Source: Bacillota bacterium
Lineage (GTDB): Bacteria > Bacillota > UBA4882 > UBA10575
Reading direction: 5' to 3'
NCBI GenBank assembly: GCA_012727425.1
Contig: JAAYHQ010000039.1
Span: forward strand, 1 to 64,000
DNA length: 64,000 bases
Below, piece after piece: positions 50,696-58,886 of this stretch; within the stretch, counting starts at the first letter, position 1; every line of letters begins with the position of its first letter. Made by a program: the position numbers and the translations under genes. The notes beneath the pieces were generated by a model that made no database searches, was not told the origin of the DNA, and saw nothing but the letters and a program-made list of their open reading frames with translations.

Positions 50696-51265
50696 ATGCC
50701 GAAGCAAGCTGATGCCGTTCGCCTCCGTCCGTTGGTGAAGGAAGATCTTTCCCGGCTGGTCCGGTGGAATTGTGATCCGGAGGTGGAACGCTTTGTTGAT
50801 CTAGGCTTACCGCGTGATCTGGCCGCGTGTGTTGCCTGGTGGGAAGAGAACAGACGAAGCAAGAACATCCGGCTTTTTGCGCTTGAGGATGAAAAGGGGC
50901 AGTTGATCGGCGATCTGGAACTGGCCCATATTTGCTGGCGGCGACGCGAGGCGGAACTGCGGATCCGGATTGGGGAAAAAAACTATTGGAACAAGGGTTA
51001 CGGAACGCTGGCTTTGCAACAGATCAAGCGTTATGCCTTTGACGTGCTCGCGCTTGACCGCCTGTATCTCCGGGTGTACGCCTTTAACACCCGCGCGATC
51101 CGTTGCTACCAGAAGCTGGGTTTTAAGAAGAAGGCCGTTCTGAAGCGGAAGGACGACCGGAATTGGAAAGATATTTACCTGATGACGGTGGAAAAACCGG
51201 TGGCGGAAAGGGAAATGAGAAATAAAGATTTACCTTTTACAGCAGGAAATGGTAAAAGGATGTAG
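50696..51265 (+). CDS. GNAT family N-acetyltransferase (RimJ/RimL-like)
   Basis: 189-aa acetyltransferase of the type that modifies protein N-termini or amino compounds. RLRPLVKEDLSRLVRWNCDPEVERFVD starts the domain; the acetyl-CoA pyrophosphate loop is RIGEKNYWNKGYGTLALQ; RVYAFNTRAIRCYQKLGFKKK ends it. The start is ATG 50696 after AAGGGGTGG. It precedes spo0A by 28 bp in the same direction, so the two are likely one transcript. The target is unknown. Confidence 0.9.
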   Translation: MPKQADAVRLRPLVKEDLSRLVRWNCDPEVERFVDLGLPRDLAACVAWWEENRRSKNIRLFALEDEKGQLIGDLELAHICWRRREAELRIRIGEKNYWNKGYGTLALQQIKRYAFDVLALDRLYLRVYAFNTRAIRCYQKLGFKKKAVLKRKDDRNWKDIYLMTVEKPVAEREMRNKDLPFTAGNGKRM

Positions 51266-51293
51266 AAAAGAACTGGGGAAAGGAGGGGTGTTT

Positions 51294-52103
51294 TTGGCAG
51301 AAGATTGCATTCGGGTCGTGTTGGCTGATAACAACCGAGAGCTCTGTAAAGTGTTGGCCGAACATATTAAGCTCCAGGACGATATCGAGCTGGTGGGGAT
51401 CGCGTATGATGGTTTACAGGCGATTGAACTGATTCAAGCCCACAAACCGGATCTTTTGATTCTGGACATCACCATGCCTTATTTGGACGGGATTGGCGTG
51501 ATGGAGCGTTTGGCGGAGATGAACGATGCGCCGCAGGTGATTGTGCTGACCGCTTTTGAACAGGAGTCAATGGTGCAGCGGTTAATTGCGATAGGTGCGG
51601 TCTATTATATGGTTAAGCCCTTTGACACGGCAACACTCTTGGAACGGATCCGCCAATTCGGCCGCCACCAAGGAAATTATGTCCAGGAGAACCGGAATTA
51701 TTATAATCCATTGCCCGTATCGGCGAAGAATTTTCCCCGTCAGCAATTGGAGCTGGAAGTGACCAAGGTCTTTCATGAAATGGGCGTGCCGGCCCATTTC
51801 CGGGGTTATGCGTATCTGCGGGATGCGATCATCATGGCCATCCAAGAGGAGGATATTCTCGGTAATATCACCAAAAACCTTTATCCGCGGATTGCGGAAA
51901 AATACAACTCCACGGCCAGTGGGGTGGAGTCCGCAATTCGGCATACCATTGAGATCGGCTGGGAGCGGGGTAATTGCGAATCGTTTAAGAAGATGTTTGG
52001 GACTGATCAATACCAGACGGATAAAGCACGCTTTCCGACGGCGGCCTCGTTCATCGCCAAAGTGGCCGACCGGATCCGGCTCCAATTACAGATTTCCGGC
52101 TGA
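51294..52103 (+). CDS. spo0A: Sporulation master regulator Spo0A (atypical recognition helix)
   Basis: 269-aa response regulator. Receiver domain: VVLADNNRELCKVL (second acidic residue is Asn), the phospho-acceptor in LLILDITMPYLDG, TAFEQES and the switch lysine in YMVKPFD. The DNA-binding domain begins LEVTKVFHEMGVPAHFRGYAYLR and continues ILGNITKNLYPRIAEKYNSTAS. The recognition helix reads GVESAIRHTIEIGW where Bacillus has RVERAIRHAIEVAW. TTG 51294 follows AAAGGAGGGG. Its usual neighbours recN and spoIVB are not here. Overall layout and length match Spo0A; a second, paralogous Spo0A elsewhere cannot be excluded. Confidence 0.92.
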   Translation: MAEDCIRVVLADNNRELCKVLAEHIKLQDDIELVGIAYDGLQAIELIQAHKPDLLILDITMPYLDGIGVMERLAEMNDAPQVIVLTAFEQESMVQRLIAIGAVYYMVKPFDTATLLERIRQFGRHQGNYVQENRNYYNPLPVSAKNFPRQQLELEVTKVFHEMGVPAHFRGYAYLRDAIIMAIQEEDILGNITKNLYPRIAEKYNSTASGVESAIRHTIEIGWERGNCESFKKMFGTDQYQTDKARFPTAASFIAKVADRIRLQLQISG

Positions 52104-52156
52104 GACCAGTAGTTATTATTTATTTTATACATACAGCGCCTCTTTTTCCATAAAAC

Positions 52157-52192
52157 GCCCGTAGGAGGTTGTCACCTCGGTACGGGCTTTTT
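52157..52192 (+). terminator. Terminator of spo0A
   Basis: GCCCGTA ... TACGGGC with an inner GAGGT/ACCTC stem, followed by TTTTT. Confidence 0.85.
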
Positions 52193-52300
52193 AAATTAAT
52201 TGCGGACCCGGTGGGTATAATTTTAGAAGGAAAAGATTGCCGTGATGCGGAAAAGATCGTTGGCGTTATTTTGGGAAAGAGGAATGGGGGGACCGCTTGT

Positions 52301-53323
52301 TTGCAGATTATTGGTTTAAACCTGGAAGAAGTGGAAGCTTTGGTGCTTGAGCTTGGCGAACCCCGTTACCGGGCGCGGCAATTGTTGGATTGGGTTTATA
52401 AAAAGGGAATTGATGATTTTGGGCAAATGACTAATTTGCCCGCTCTTTTTCGTCACCGTCTTCAGGCCCGGGGGCTGACGGGCGGTGCCCTCACCCTGGC
52501 TGGCGCGGCGGAAGCGGCTGATGGAACTAAAAAATATTTATTTCGTTTACCAGATGACCTCTGTGTGGAAGCTGTTTATATCCCGGAGGAAAAACGAAAG
52601 ACGGTCTGTTTTTCCACCCAGGTCGGTTGTGCAGTGGGCTGCGCTTTTTGCGCCACCGGCCGGCAGGGTTTTCAGCGCAACTTGACGGCGGGCGAGATTG
52701 TTGACCAGGTGCGGCGGATCGGGTTGGACCAGCAAACCCGGATCTCCCATGCGGTGGCGATGGGCCAAGGGGAGCCCTTGGCCAACTACGCGGCGACGGT
52801 AAAGGCACTTCGTCTTTTGAATGCCGATTACGGTCTCCAGATGGCCGCCCGGCATCTGACCATCTCCACCAGCGGGGTCGTCCCGGCGATTTACCGGCTG
52901 GCCGACGAGGGGCTTCAGCTTAACCTGGCTTTATCCCTTCACGCCACCAGTGATGAGTTACGTTCGCAACTGATCCCGCTGAACCGGACTTATCCGCTGG
53001 CCCAAGTCCTCCGGGCCTGCCGGGATTATGCTGCCAAAACCAAACGCCGGGTCACCCTGGAGTATATTATGCTGGCCGGGGTGAACGACGGGGAAGCGGA
53101 TCTGGTGCGCCTGGTGGAGCTGGCGTCGGGTTGGCTTTGCCATGTGAACCTTATTCCGTATAACCCGGTGCCGGCGGCTCCTTACCGGCCGTCGCCCCTG
53201 CAGACCCGCCGGCGTTTCCTGGCTTTCTTAAGTGCACATGGGGTGGCGGCCAGCATCCGGCAAGAGCGCGGGGCAGAGGTCAATGCGGCCTGCGGCCAAT
53301 TGCGGTCACATTTGAAACTGTAA
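52301..53323 (+). CDS. rlmN: 23S rRNA/tRNA adenine C2-methyltransferase RlmN
   Basis: Radical SAM enzyme methylating A2503 of 23S rRNA and A37 of some tRNAs. Cluster motif CAVGCAFCATGRQGF; SAM region VAMGQGEPLANY (usually GMGEPL); the acceptor cysteine in EVNAACGQL near the C-terminus, and SLHATSDELRSQLIPLNR. The track runs back to 52169, into the spo0A terminator; TTG 52301, nine bases after GGGGGGA, gives the usual opening QIIGLNLEEVEAL and 340 aa. It leads the rlmN-FHA-prpC-prkC-rsgA-rpe series. Confidence 0.95.
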   Translation: MQIIGLNLEEVEALVLELGEPRYRARQLLDWVYKKGIDDFGQMTNLPALFRHRLQARGLTGGALTLAGAAEAADGTKKYLFRLPDDLCVEAVYIPEEKRKTVCFSTQVGCAVGCAFCATGRQGFQRNLTAGEIVDQVRRIGLDQQTRISHAVAMGQGEPLANYAATVKALRLLNADYGLQMAARHLTISTSGVVPAIYRLADEGLQLNLALSLHATSDELRSQLIPLNRTYPLAQVLRACRDYAAKTKRRVTLEYIMLAGVNDGEADLVRLVELASGWLCHVNLIPYNPVPAAPYRPSPLQTRRRFLAFLSAHGVAASIRQERGAEVNAACGQLRSHLKL

Positions 53324-53350
53324 CTTATTTTTAATAGGAGATGTGTTATA

Positions 53351-53818
53351 ATGAAGTTTAATCATTGGGTTTTACCCTGGGCGAAAGCCAGGGCAAAAAC
53401 AAAACCTACACCGGTCCCCAAGGAAGATGACACCAAAGTTTTCGCCCGGATCAAGCCTTGTCGTGTTACCAGACCGGCCATGGCTTTGGTGGTGGTGGCC
53501 GGGCCCGACCGGGGACGGGAGTTTCTGCTTGCTCCCATGAACGTGAAGATTGGCCGGCAAGCGCAAAGCCATATCCGCTTAAAAGACGCGAAGGTCTCGC
53601 GGGAACATGCGGTTTTGCAATACCAGGCCAAGAAACAAACTTTTCTGCTCAAGGATCTGGGCAGTACCAACGGTACTTTTTATAATAACTGCCGTATTAG
53701 CAGTATCTTGATCGCACCCGGCGGTGAAATCCGGCTGGGTGAGACGGTGTTGAAAGTAATTGCCCTTGGGCACAAGGACCTTCCGGAGCCGGCTGGAGTA
53801 GAATCCCCTAAGGGCTGA
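53351..53818 (+). CDS. FHA domain protein next to prpC-prkC
   Basis: 155-aa protein with a basic, proline-containing N-terminal stretch and an FHA domain (about residues 45-140): VKIGRQAQSHIRLKDAKVSREHAVLQ and LKDLGSTNGTFYNN carry the Arg, Ser and Asn that bind phosphothreonine. Its place between rlmN and the PP2C phosphatase and PASTA kinase genes makes it a likely target or adaptor of PrkC. AGGAGAT precedes ATG 53351. Similar FHA genes in this position exist in other Clostridia-type genomes. Confidence 0.9.
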   Translation: MKFNHWVLPWAKARAKTKPTPVPKEDDTKVFARIKPCRVTRPAMALVVVAGPDRGREFLLAPMNVKIGRQAQSHIRLKDAKVSREHAVLQYQAKKQTFLLKDLGSTNGTFYNNCRISSILIAPGGEIRLGETVLKVIALGHKDLPEPAGVESPKG

Positions 53819-53832
53819 GGGGAAGTAGCGAG

Positions 53833-54537
53833 GTGGGTAAAGTGAAGGTAGGAATGGCTTCCCATGTTGGTAAGGTAAGAGCGGTCAATGAGGACAGTAT
53901 GGGCTGGAAGGGAACCCTTCTGGTTCTAGCCGATGGCATGGGCGGTCACCGGGCGGGTGAAGTGGCCAGCGCGTTAGTGGTGGAAAAGGTTTTGGCTTTG
54001 GATACCACCGAACCGGATTTTAAAACGGCGCTCACCTCCGTTTTGAACCTGGCCAATCAGGACTTGTTGAATTACGCCAAGACGCACCAGGAATGTAAGG
54101 GGATGGGGACCACCGTGGTGGTGGTTCAGGTGGAAGCGGACCAGATTAATGTGGCCCATATCGGGGACAGCCGGGCTTACCTTTGGCGGGCCGGCCATTG
54201 TTTCCAACTGACGCGTGACCATTCTTTAGTGGCCGAACTCGTCCGTAGTGGCGGGATTACGGAAGATGAAGCCAAAAACCACCCGCAACGGAATGTCCTG
54301 ACCCGGGCCCTGGGGACTGTCGGGCCGGTGGAACCGGAATACCGGGAATTTGCGGTACAGGCCGGTGACCGTCTGCTGTTGTGTTCCGACGGTCTGACAG
54401 TGATGCTATCCAACCGTGAAATTGAGGAGTTTCTCGGCCAGGGTGATTCGCCCCAGGAAGTGGCCGACTGCCTGGTGGCCGTGGCTAATGACCGGGGCGG
54501 GATCGATAACATTTCGGCCATTGTCGCTTTTCTCTAA
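53833..54537 (+). CDS. prpC: PP2C-type Ser/Thr phosphatase PrpC
   Basis: About 234 aa, cytoplasmic. Metal-binding motifs: VRAVNEDSMG, LVLADGMGGHRAGEVAS, IGDSRAYL, LCSDGLTVML and RGGIDNISAIV. It reverses phosphorylation by the kinase PrkC encoded next. GTG 53833 is taken; GTG 53842, with GAGGTGG just before it, is a reasonable alternative. It lies 14 bp after the FHA gene and 188 bp before prkC. Confidence 0.95.
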   Translation: MGKVKVGMASHVGKVRAVNEDSMGWKGTLLVLADGMGGHRAGEVASALVVEKVLALDTTEPDFKTALTSVLNLANQDLLNYAKTHQECKGMGTTVVVVQVEADQINVAHIGDSRAYLWRAGHCFQLTRDHSLVAELVRSGGITEDEAKNHPQRNVLTRALGTVGPVEPEYREFAVQAGDRLLLCSDGLTVMLSNREIEEFLGQGDSPQEVADCLVAVANDRGGIDNISAIVAFL

Positions 54538-54725
54538 AGGGTTGGTTTGAGGGCAGGAATTTAGCCGGTTGGTGGAGAAAAAACTTATTTAAAAAAGAAT
54601 ACCGGCGGTTAACCCGGCTTTCCGGTTTTGCTTTGTTTTTCTTTGTTATCTTGTATCTCGCCGGTTTGGGTGTTTTCTTTTAATTTGTAATTATTACTGG
54701 GGTTTTTCGGCCCATTGAGGTGAAT

Positions 54726-56414
54726 TTGTTGATCGGACGTTTACTGGGCAACCGCTATAAAATTCTGGAATTGATCGGTGAAGGAGGAATGGCCTTAGTT
54801 TATAAGGCCGAATGCACCCTGCTGCAACGGGTGGTCGCCATTAAAATCTTGCGGGCGCAATTTTCGGCGGACCGGGAGTTTGTGGAACGGTTTCGCCGGG
54901 AAGCACAGGCCGCAGCCAGTCTTTCCCATCCCAATGTGGTTAACATCTTTGATGTGGGTCAGGAAGACGAGATCCATTATATAGTCATGGAATATATCCC
55001 CGGCCGCAATTTAAAAGAAATCATCCAAGAGGAAGCGCCTTTTTCCTTAAATCGCGCCTTGCGGATTACTTTGCAGATTTGCGAAGCGTTGCGGCACGCC
55101 CATGAGCATAATATTGTGCACCGGGACATTAAACCCCATAATATTCTGATGACGGCGGACGGGACGGTGAAGGTCACCGACTTCGGGATTGCGCGTGCCG
55201 TGACGGCGAGTGGTTTTACGCAAACAGGGGTCGTTATGGGGTCGGTGCAGTATTTCTCACCCGAACAGGCGAAAGGGCTCCCGGTTGGGCCCCAGTCCGA
55301 TCTGTACTCGTTAGGTTGTATCCTTTATGAGATGCTCACCGGGGAAGTGCCGTTTACGGGGGAAAGTCCCATTGCCATCGCCCTCAAGCACTTGCAGGAA
55401 GAGCCGCCTTTGTTGGGTTGGATTGCGGCCCGGCATCCGAAAAGCGTGGTTGATTTACTCAAACGAGCCCTGGCCAAAGATTTGGAGCAGCGTTACCCCT
55501 CGGCTTTGGTCTTCAGCCATGATTTGCAGGCGATTTTAGGTTTGCGGCCGGATGAAGCGGAATTTGAAGATTACCCCACCCAGATTCTCGATTTTACGCT
55601 GGAGCATGAAAACCTGACCGCGGACGAACCGGCCCCAAAAGAAAAAAGAAGTTTTAGGCAGTCTTTGCAAAACCTGGGGATTGTTTTGCTCTCGCTCTTT
55701 ATTGCGCTGGGTTTGGCTGGTCTGGGGTATCTGTATTTGATTCCACCCCGGGCGGAAGTAACGGTGCCTAATTTTGTCGGTTTTGAGTTCAGCGCCGCCG
55801 AACGCCTCGCACAGGAGAATGGTTTAAAGTTAAATGTGGTGAAGAGAGAACCGGATGATGTGGTCCAGCCGGATGGTGTTCTTTCCCAGGTGCCCAAAGC
55901 CGGGATGGTTGTCCGGCGTGGGCGGGTGATTGATGTGGTTTTGAGTTCCGGCATCGAAACGGTGATCGTTCCGGATTTAACCGGAAAGACGTTGACGGAA
56001 GCCGAAATTCTGCTGGACCAAGCCGGCCTGAAAAGAGGCGACGTTTACGCCGAGAGCAACAAGAACGTGCCCAAGGACCGGATTGTGCGGCAGAAGCCAG
56101 CCCCCAACACCAAGATCCAGAAGGGGGCGGCGGTTGACATCTACCGGAGCCTGGGACCGGAGTATGTGGAGGTGCCGAACTTTATCGGTTCCACGCTAGT
56201 TAAAGTCCAATCCGAGCTGGCCAGTTTAGGTTTGGTCTTTAATGATGCGGTGGTCTACAAGACCAGTCCCTACCCCAGAGGGAATATTTTGGACCAAAGT
56301 CCCTTGCCGGGCGAGGTGGTGCCGTTGAATACAGAAATGCGTTTTACGGTCAGTTCCGGTCCGGCCGGGTTTAATTCGGAACCGGCCGGTACGGAGCGGA
56401 TGGGCGGTGAGTAG
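54726..56414 (+). CDS. prkC: PASTA-domain Ser/Thr protein kinase PrkC
   Basis: About 562 aa: kinase domain (residues 8-270; LIGEGGMALVYKAE, VVAIKILR, VHRDIKPHNILM, VTDFGIARA), a linker, one membrane helix near 318-340 (GIVLLSLFIALGLAGLGYLYL) and three extracellular PASTA repeats (VPNFVGFEFSAAERLAQENG, VPDLTGKTLTEAEILLDQAG, VPNFIGSTLVKVQSELASLG). Muropeptide or lipid II sensing by PASTA domains triggers germination and cell-wall control in relatives. TTG 54726 reproduces the Bacillus start MLIGxxxxxRY; GTG 54720 is possible. Confidence 0.96.
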   Translation: MLIGRLLGNRYKILELIGEGGMALVYKAECTLLQRVVAIKILRAQFSADREFVERFRREAQAAASLSHPNVVNIFDVGQEDEIHYIVMEYIPGRNLKEIIQEEAPFSLNRALRITLQICEALRHAHEHNIVHRDIKPHNILMTADGTVKVTDFGIARAVTASGFTQTGVVMGSVQYFSPEQAKGLPVGPQSDLYSLGCILYEMLTGEVPFTGESPIAIALKHLQEEPPLLGWIAARHPKSVVDLLKRALAKDLEQRYPSALVFSHDLQAILGLRPDEAEFEDYPTQILDFTLEHENLTADEPAPKEKRSFRQSLQNLGIVLLSLFIALGLAGLGYLYLIPPRAEVTVPNFVGFEFSAAERLAQENGLKLNVVKREPDDVVQPDGVLSQVPKAGMVVRRGRVIDVVLSSGIETVIVPDLTGKTLTEAEILLDQAGLKRGDVYAESNKNVPKDRIVRQKPAPNTKIQKGAAVDIYRSLGPEYVEVPNFIGSTLVKVQSELASLGLVFNDAVVYKTSPYPRGNILDQSPLPGEVVPLNTEMRFTVSSGPAGFNSEPAGTERMGGE

Positions 56415-56449
56415 TTCGTGTCAGCAAGTTTGATACAGGAGGAGTTTGT

Positions 56450-57355
56450 TTGCCGGTTGGGCGGATCAACAGAATAATCGGAGGCTTTTATTATATTAGC
56501 ACAGAAGACGGACAAATAATTACAGCAGTGCCCCGGGGCAAACTGCGGCGGACTGACGGGATCGTCGTGGGGGATGTGGTTGATTATGAATTAACCGCCC
56601 CCGGACAAGGGGTGATCGAGGGTGTGCACCCCCGCCGCAACCTCTTAAAACGCCCGGTGGTTTCCAACATTACTCAGGTTGCTGTGGTTTTTGCGCATAA
56701 AAACCCCGATTTTAACTATCTATTAATTGACCGGCTCTTGGTGATGCTGGCGGCTTTGGACCTGCCGGCGCTCATCCTTTTCAACAAGACGGATTTGGTT
56801 GACCCGCAGACCGCTATAGAAAATACCGAACCTTACCGAAGAATAGGATATACCACGCTCTGTACAAGTACCGTGAGCGGACAGGGCAAAGAAGAATTAC
56901 TGGCCGCCTTGCAGAATGAGACTACGACGCTGGCCGGCCCGTCCGGTGTCGGTAAGTCGGCTTTGATCAATATGGTGGTGCCGGGGGTCAAGCAGCAGAC
57001 CGGAGCGGTCAGTCCAAAGATTGGGCGGGGGCGGCATACCACCCGTGAGGTCCGGTTGCTTCCTTTGCCGCAGGGGGATGGTTTTCTGGTCGATACCCCC
57101 GGTTTTACCCAGTTGGATCTGGATTTCATTTCTCCGGCGGAGCTGGCCGCTTGCTTTCCGGAATTCGGTCCGGCCGGACAGGATTGCCGGTTTCAAGGTT
57201 GTTTCCACGACCAGGAACCGGATTGTGGTGTGAAAGCAGCAGTCGCGGCCGGTGCGATTTTTCCTTGGCGCTATGAAAATTACCTTACCTTTCTTGCTGA
57301 AGTAAAAAAATGGGAAAGACAGCGACGCCAACAGCCCAGACGAACGCGTAAATAA
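56450..57355 (+). CDS. rsgA: Ribosome small-subunit GTPase RsgA
   Basis: 301-aa circularly permuted GTPase that tests 30S subunits late in assembly. OB-fold first (GRINRIIGGFYYIS), then permuted G motifs: LILFNKTDLVDP (G4), TLAGPSGVGKSALINMV (G1), GRGRHTTREVRLLPL (G2), VDTPGFTQLDL (G3), and the zinc finger CRFQGCFHDQEPDCGV. TTG 56450 follows AGGAGG. Standard place between prkC and rpe. Confidence 0.97.
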   Translation: MPVGRINRIIGGFYYISTEDGQIITAVPRGKLRRTDGIVVGDVVDYELTAPGQGVIEGVHPRRNLLKRPVVSNITQVAVVFAHKNPDFNYLLIDRLLVMLAALDLPALILFNKTDLVDPQTAIENTEPYRRIGYTTLCTSTVSGQGKEELLAALQNETTTLAGPSGVGKSALINMVVPGVKQQTGAVSPKIGRGRHTTREVRLLPLPQGDGFLVDTPGFTQLDLDFISPAELAACFPEFGPAGQDCRFQGCFHDQEPDCGVKAAVAAGAIFPWRYENYLTFLAEVKKWERQRRQQPRRTRK

Positions 57356-57366
57356 AGGAGTTGATG

Positions 57367-58041
57367 ATGATCACCGGAATTGAAGTTGCACCTTCGATTT
57401 TGAATGCCGATTTTGCGGACCTCCGTTCGGAAGTGGCGAAAGTGGCAACGGCCGACTGGCTGCATCTGGATATCATGGATGGGCATTTTGTCCCCAACCT
57501 TTCGTTTGGACCGGCGGTCGCCAAAGCTTTAAGGGCCCATTCGGACCTTCCCTTTGAAGCCCATCTCATGGTGGCAAATCCGGAGGTATACATTGAACCT
57601 TTCAAAGAAGCGGGCGTCGCCCGGGTGCTTGTTCATCCCGAAGGGACCATTCATCTCCACCGCCTGGTGCAGCAGATCAAGGAGTCGGGTTTGGAAGCCG
57701 GGGTCGCTTTGAATCCGGCGACCCCGCTCAGCGCGATCGATCTGCTCTTGCCCGATCTGGACATGGTCCTTTTGATGACGGTAAACCCCGGCTTTGGCGG
57801 GCAAAGTTTGATCCGGAGTGTTTTGCCCAAGATCCGGCAGCTCCGGCAAAAGTTGACCACAGCCGGTTTACACTGCCGGATTGGTGTCGACGGGGGGATC
57901 AATCAGACCACAGCCGCGGAAGTCATTGCGGCCGGTGCCGATTTTCTCGTGGCGGGAACCCATATCTTCCGGAACAATGAAGACCCCGCCCAGGTGATTG
58001 CTGCTTTGAAACAATTGGGTACCGCGAAGCTTGCGGACTAA
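57367..58041 (+). CDS. rpe: Ribulose-phosphate 3-epimerase
   Basis: About 224-aa TIM-barrel enzyme interconverting ribulose 5-phosphate and xylulose 5-phosphate in the pentose phosphate pathway. VAPSILNADFADL, WLHLDIMDGHFVPNLSFGP, FEAHLMVANPE, LMTVNPGFGGQSLI and RIGVDGGINQTTA give the metal and phosphate sites. AAAGGAG six bases before ATG 57367 decides this start over the ATG and TTG just upstream. Follows rsgA, as in Bacillus. Confidence 0.97.
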   Translation: MITGIEVAPSILNADFADLRSEVAKVATADWLHLDIMDGHFVPNLSFGPAVAKALRAHSDLPFEAHLMVANPEVYIEPFKEAGVARVLVHPEGTIHLHRLVQQIKESGLEAGVALNPATPLSAIDLLLPDLDMVLLMTVNPGFGGQSLIRSVLPKIRQLRQKLTTAGLHCRIGVDGGINQTTAAEVIAAGADFLVAGTHIFRNNEDPAQVIAALKQLGTAKLAD

Positions 58042-58059
58042 GATGAAGGGGGTAAAGAC

Positions 58060-58536
58060 ATGACTTTCCAACACATTGATTCTTTTGTCCGTGCCGTACA
58101 TAGCGTAATTGCCATGATGCTGGATCCCGACGTGAAAACGGGGAAACCTTTTTTTAATACGGATCCGCTGACCAAGTATGAATTAGCCGTATTAGTGGGC
58201 GTCCTCGGCGATTTGCAGGGGCAAGTGATCTGTGGAATGGACCAAACGACGGGGAAAAATATTATCAGCCGGATGTTGGGGGTCGAGAACCCCACCATTG
58301 ATGAGATGGGCAAAAGCGCTCTTTGTGAATTGAAGAATATTATTGTCGGGAACGCCAGCACCAACCTGTCGGAAGTCGGTTACCGTTGCAACATCACGCC
58401 CCCACTGCTTTTGAGCGGCGGCAAAGTCCCTGATTTTCTCAAACACATCGATACTGCACTGACGGTACCGATTATGATTGGTCCCGGTACGATCGAACTT
58501 AACCTCTTCCTAAAGAAAGATGAACTTGCTTCGTAG
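58060..58536 (+). CDS. cheX: CheX-like CheY-P phosphatase
   Basis: 158-aa protein of the CheX family, which dephosphorylates CheY-P. The active-site pattern E-x-x-N appears in ALCELKNIIVGNAS, and the fold-typical GDLQGQVICGMDQ and the TVPIMIGPGTIELNLFL strand region are present. No other chemotaxis or flagellar gene is in the window, so it could act on another response regulator. It lies 18 bp after rpe. Confidence 0.85.
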   Translation: MTFQHIDSFVRAVHSVIAMMLDPDVKTGKPFFNTDPLTKYELAVLVGVLGDLQGQVICGMDQTTGKNIISRMLGVENPTIDEMGKSALCELKNIIVGNASTNLSEVGYRCNITPPLLLSGGKVPDFLKHIDTALTVPIMIGPGTIELNLFLKKDELAS

Positions 58537-58631
58537 GGTGTTTTTTGCGCAGAAGACAAATAATAGATGCGATCCGCGAAAATTGCTGCTGAGATATGGG
58601 GAAGTATCTCGGTGTTAAGGAGGTAAAGCTT

Positions 58632-58886
58632 GTGCATGACCAAACCATCCGCTTTGCGCCGAAGGACGAAGAACGGTTGGAGGTCAGAGCGGTTCTGAAA
58701 GAGGTCTGTGCTGCTTTAACAGAAAAGGGCTATGATCCGCTCGATCAGATTGTGGGCTACCTGCTTTCCGGAGATCCGGCCTACATCACCAGTCATAAAA
58801 ACGCCCGCATCCTTATTCGAAAACTGGACCGCGATCAAATTCTGGAGGAACTGGTCCGGTATTATCTGGAAAGCGAGGGGGTTTAG
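58632..58886 (+). CDS. ireB: IreB family regulatory phosphoprotein (UPF0297)
   Basis: 84-aa protein of the YrzL/IreB family: [19 protein letters not shown] and the highly conserved [21 protein letters not shown]. In Enterococcus IreB is phosphorylated on N-terminal threonines by the PASTA kinase IreK and affects cephalosporin resistance; here Thr5 lies in that segment. The track starts at 58596, but AAGGAGG at 58617-58623 points to GTG 58632. In most Firmicutes the gene sits between alaS and ruvX; here it is in the kinase neighbourhood and abuts murA. Confidence 0.93.
   Translation: MHDQTIRFAPKDEERLEVRAVLKEVCAALTEKGYDPLDQIVGYLLSGDPAYITSHKNARILIRKLDRDQILEELVRYYLESEGV

Noticed and set aside
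53340-53360. TATAAT overlapping the FHA start codon as a promoter
   Set aside because: No -35 box at the right distance and a good ribosome site lies upstream of the ATG, so the match is chance.
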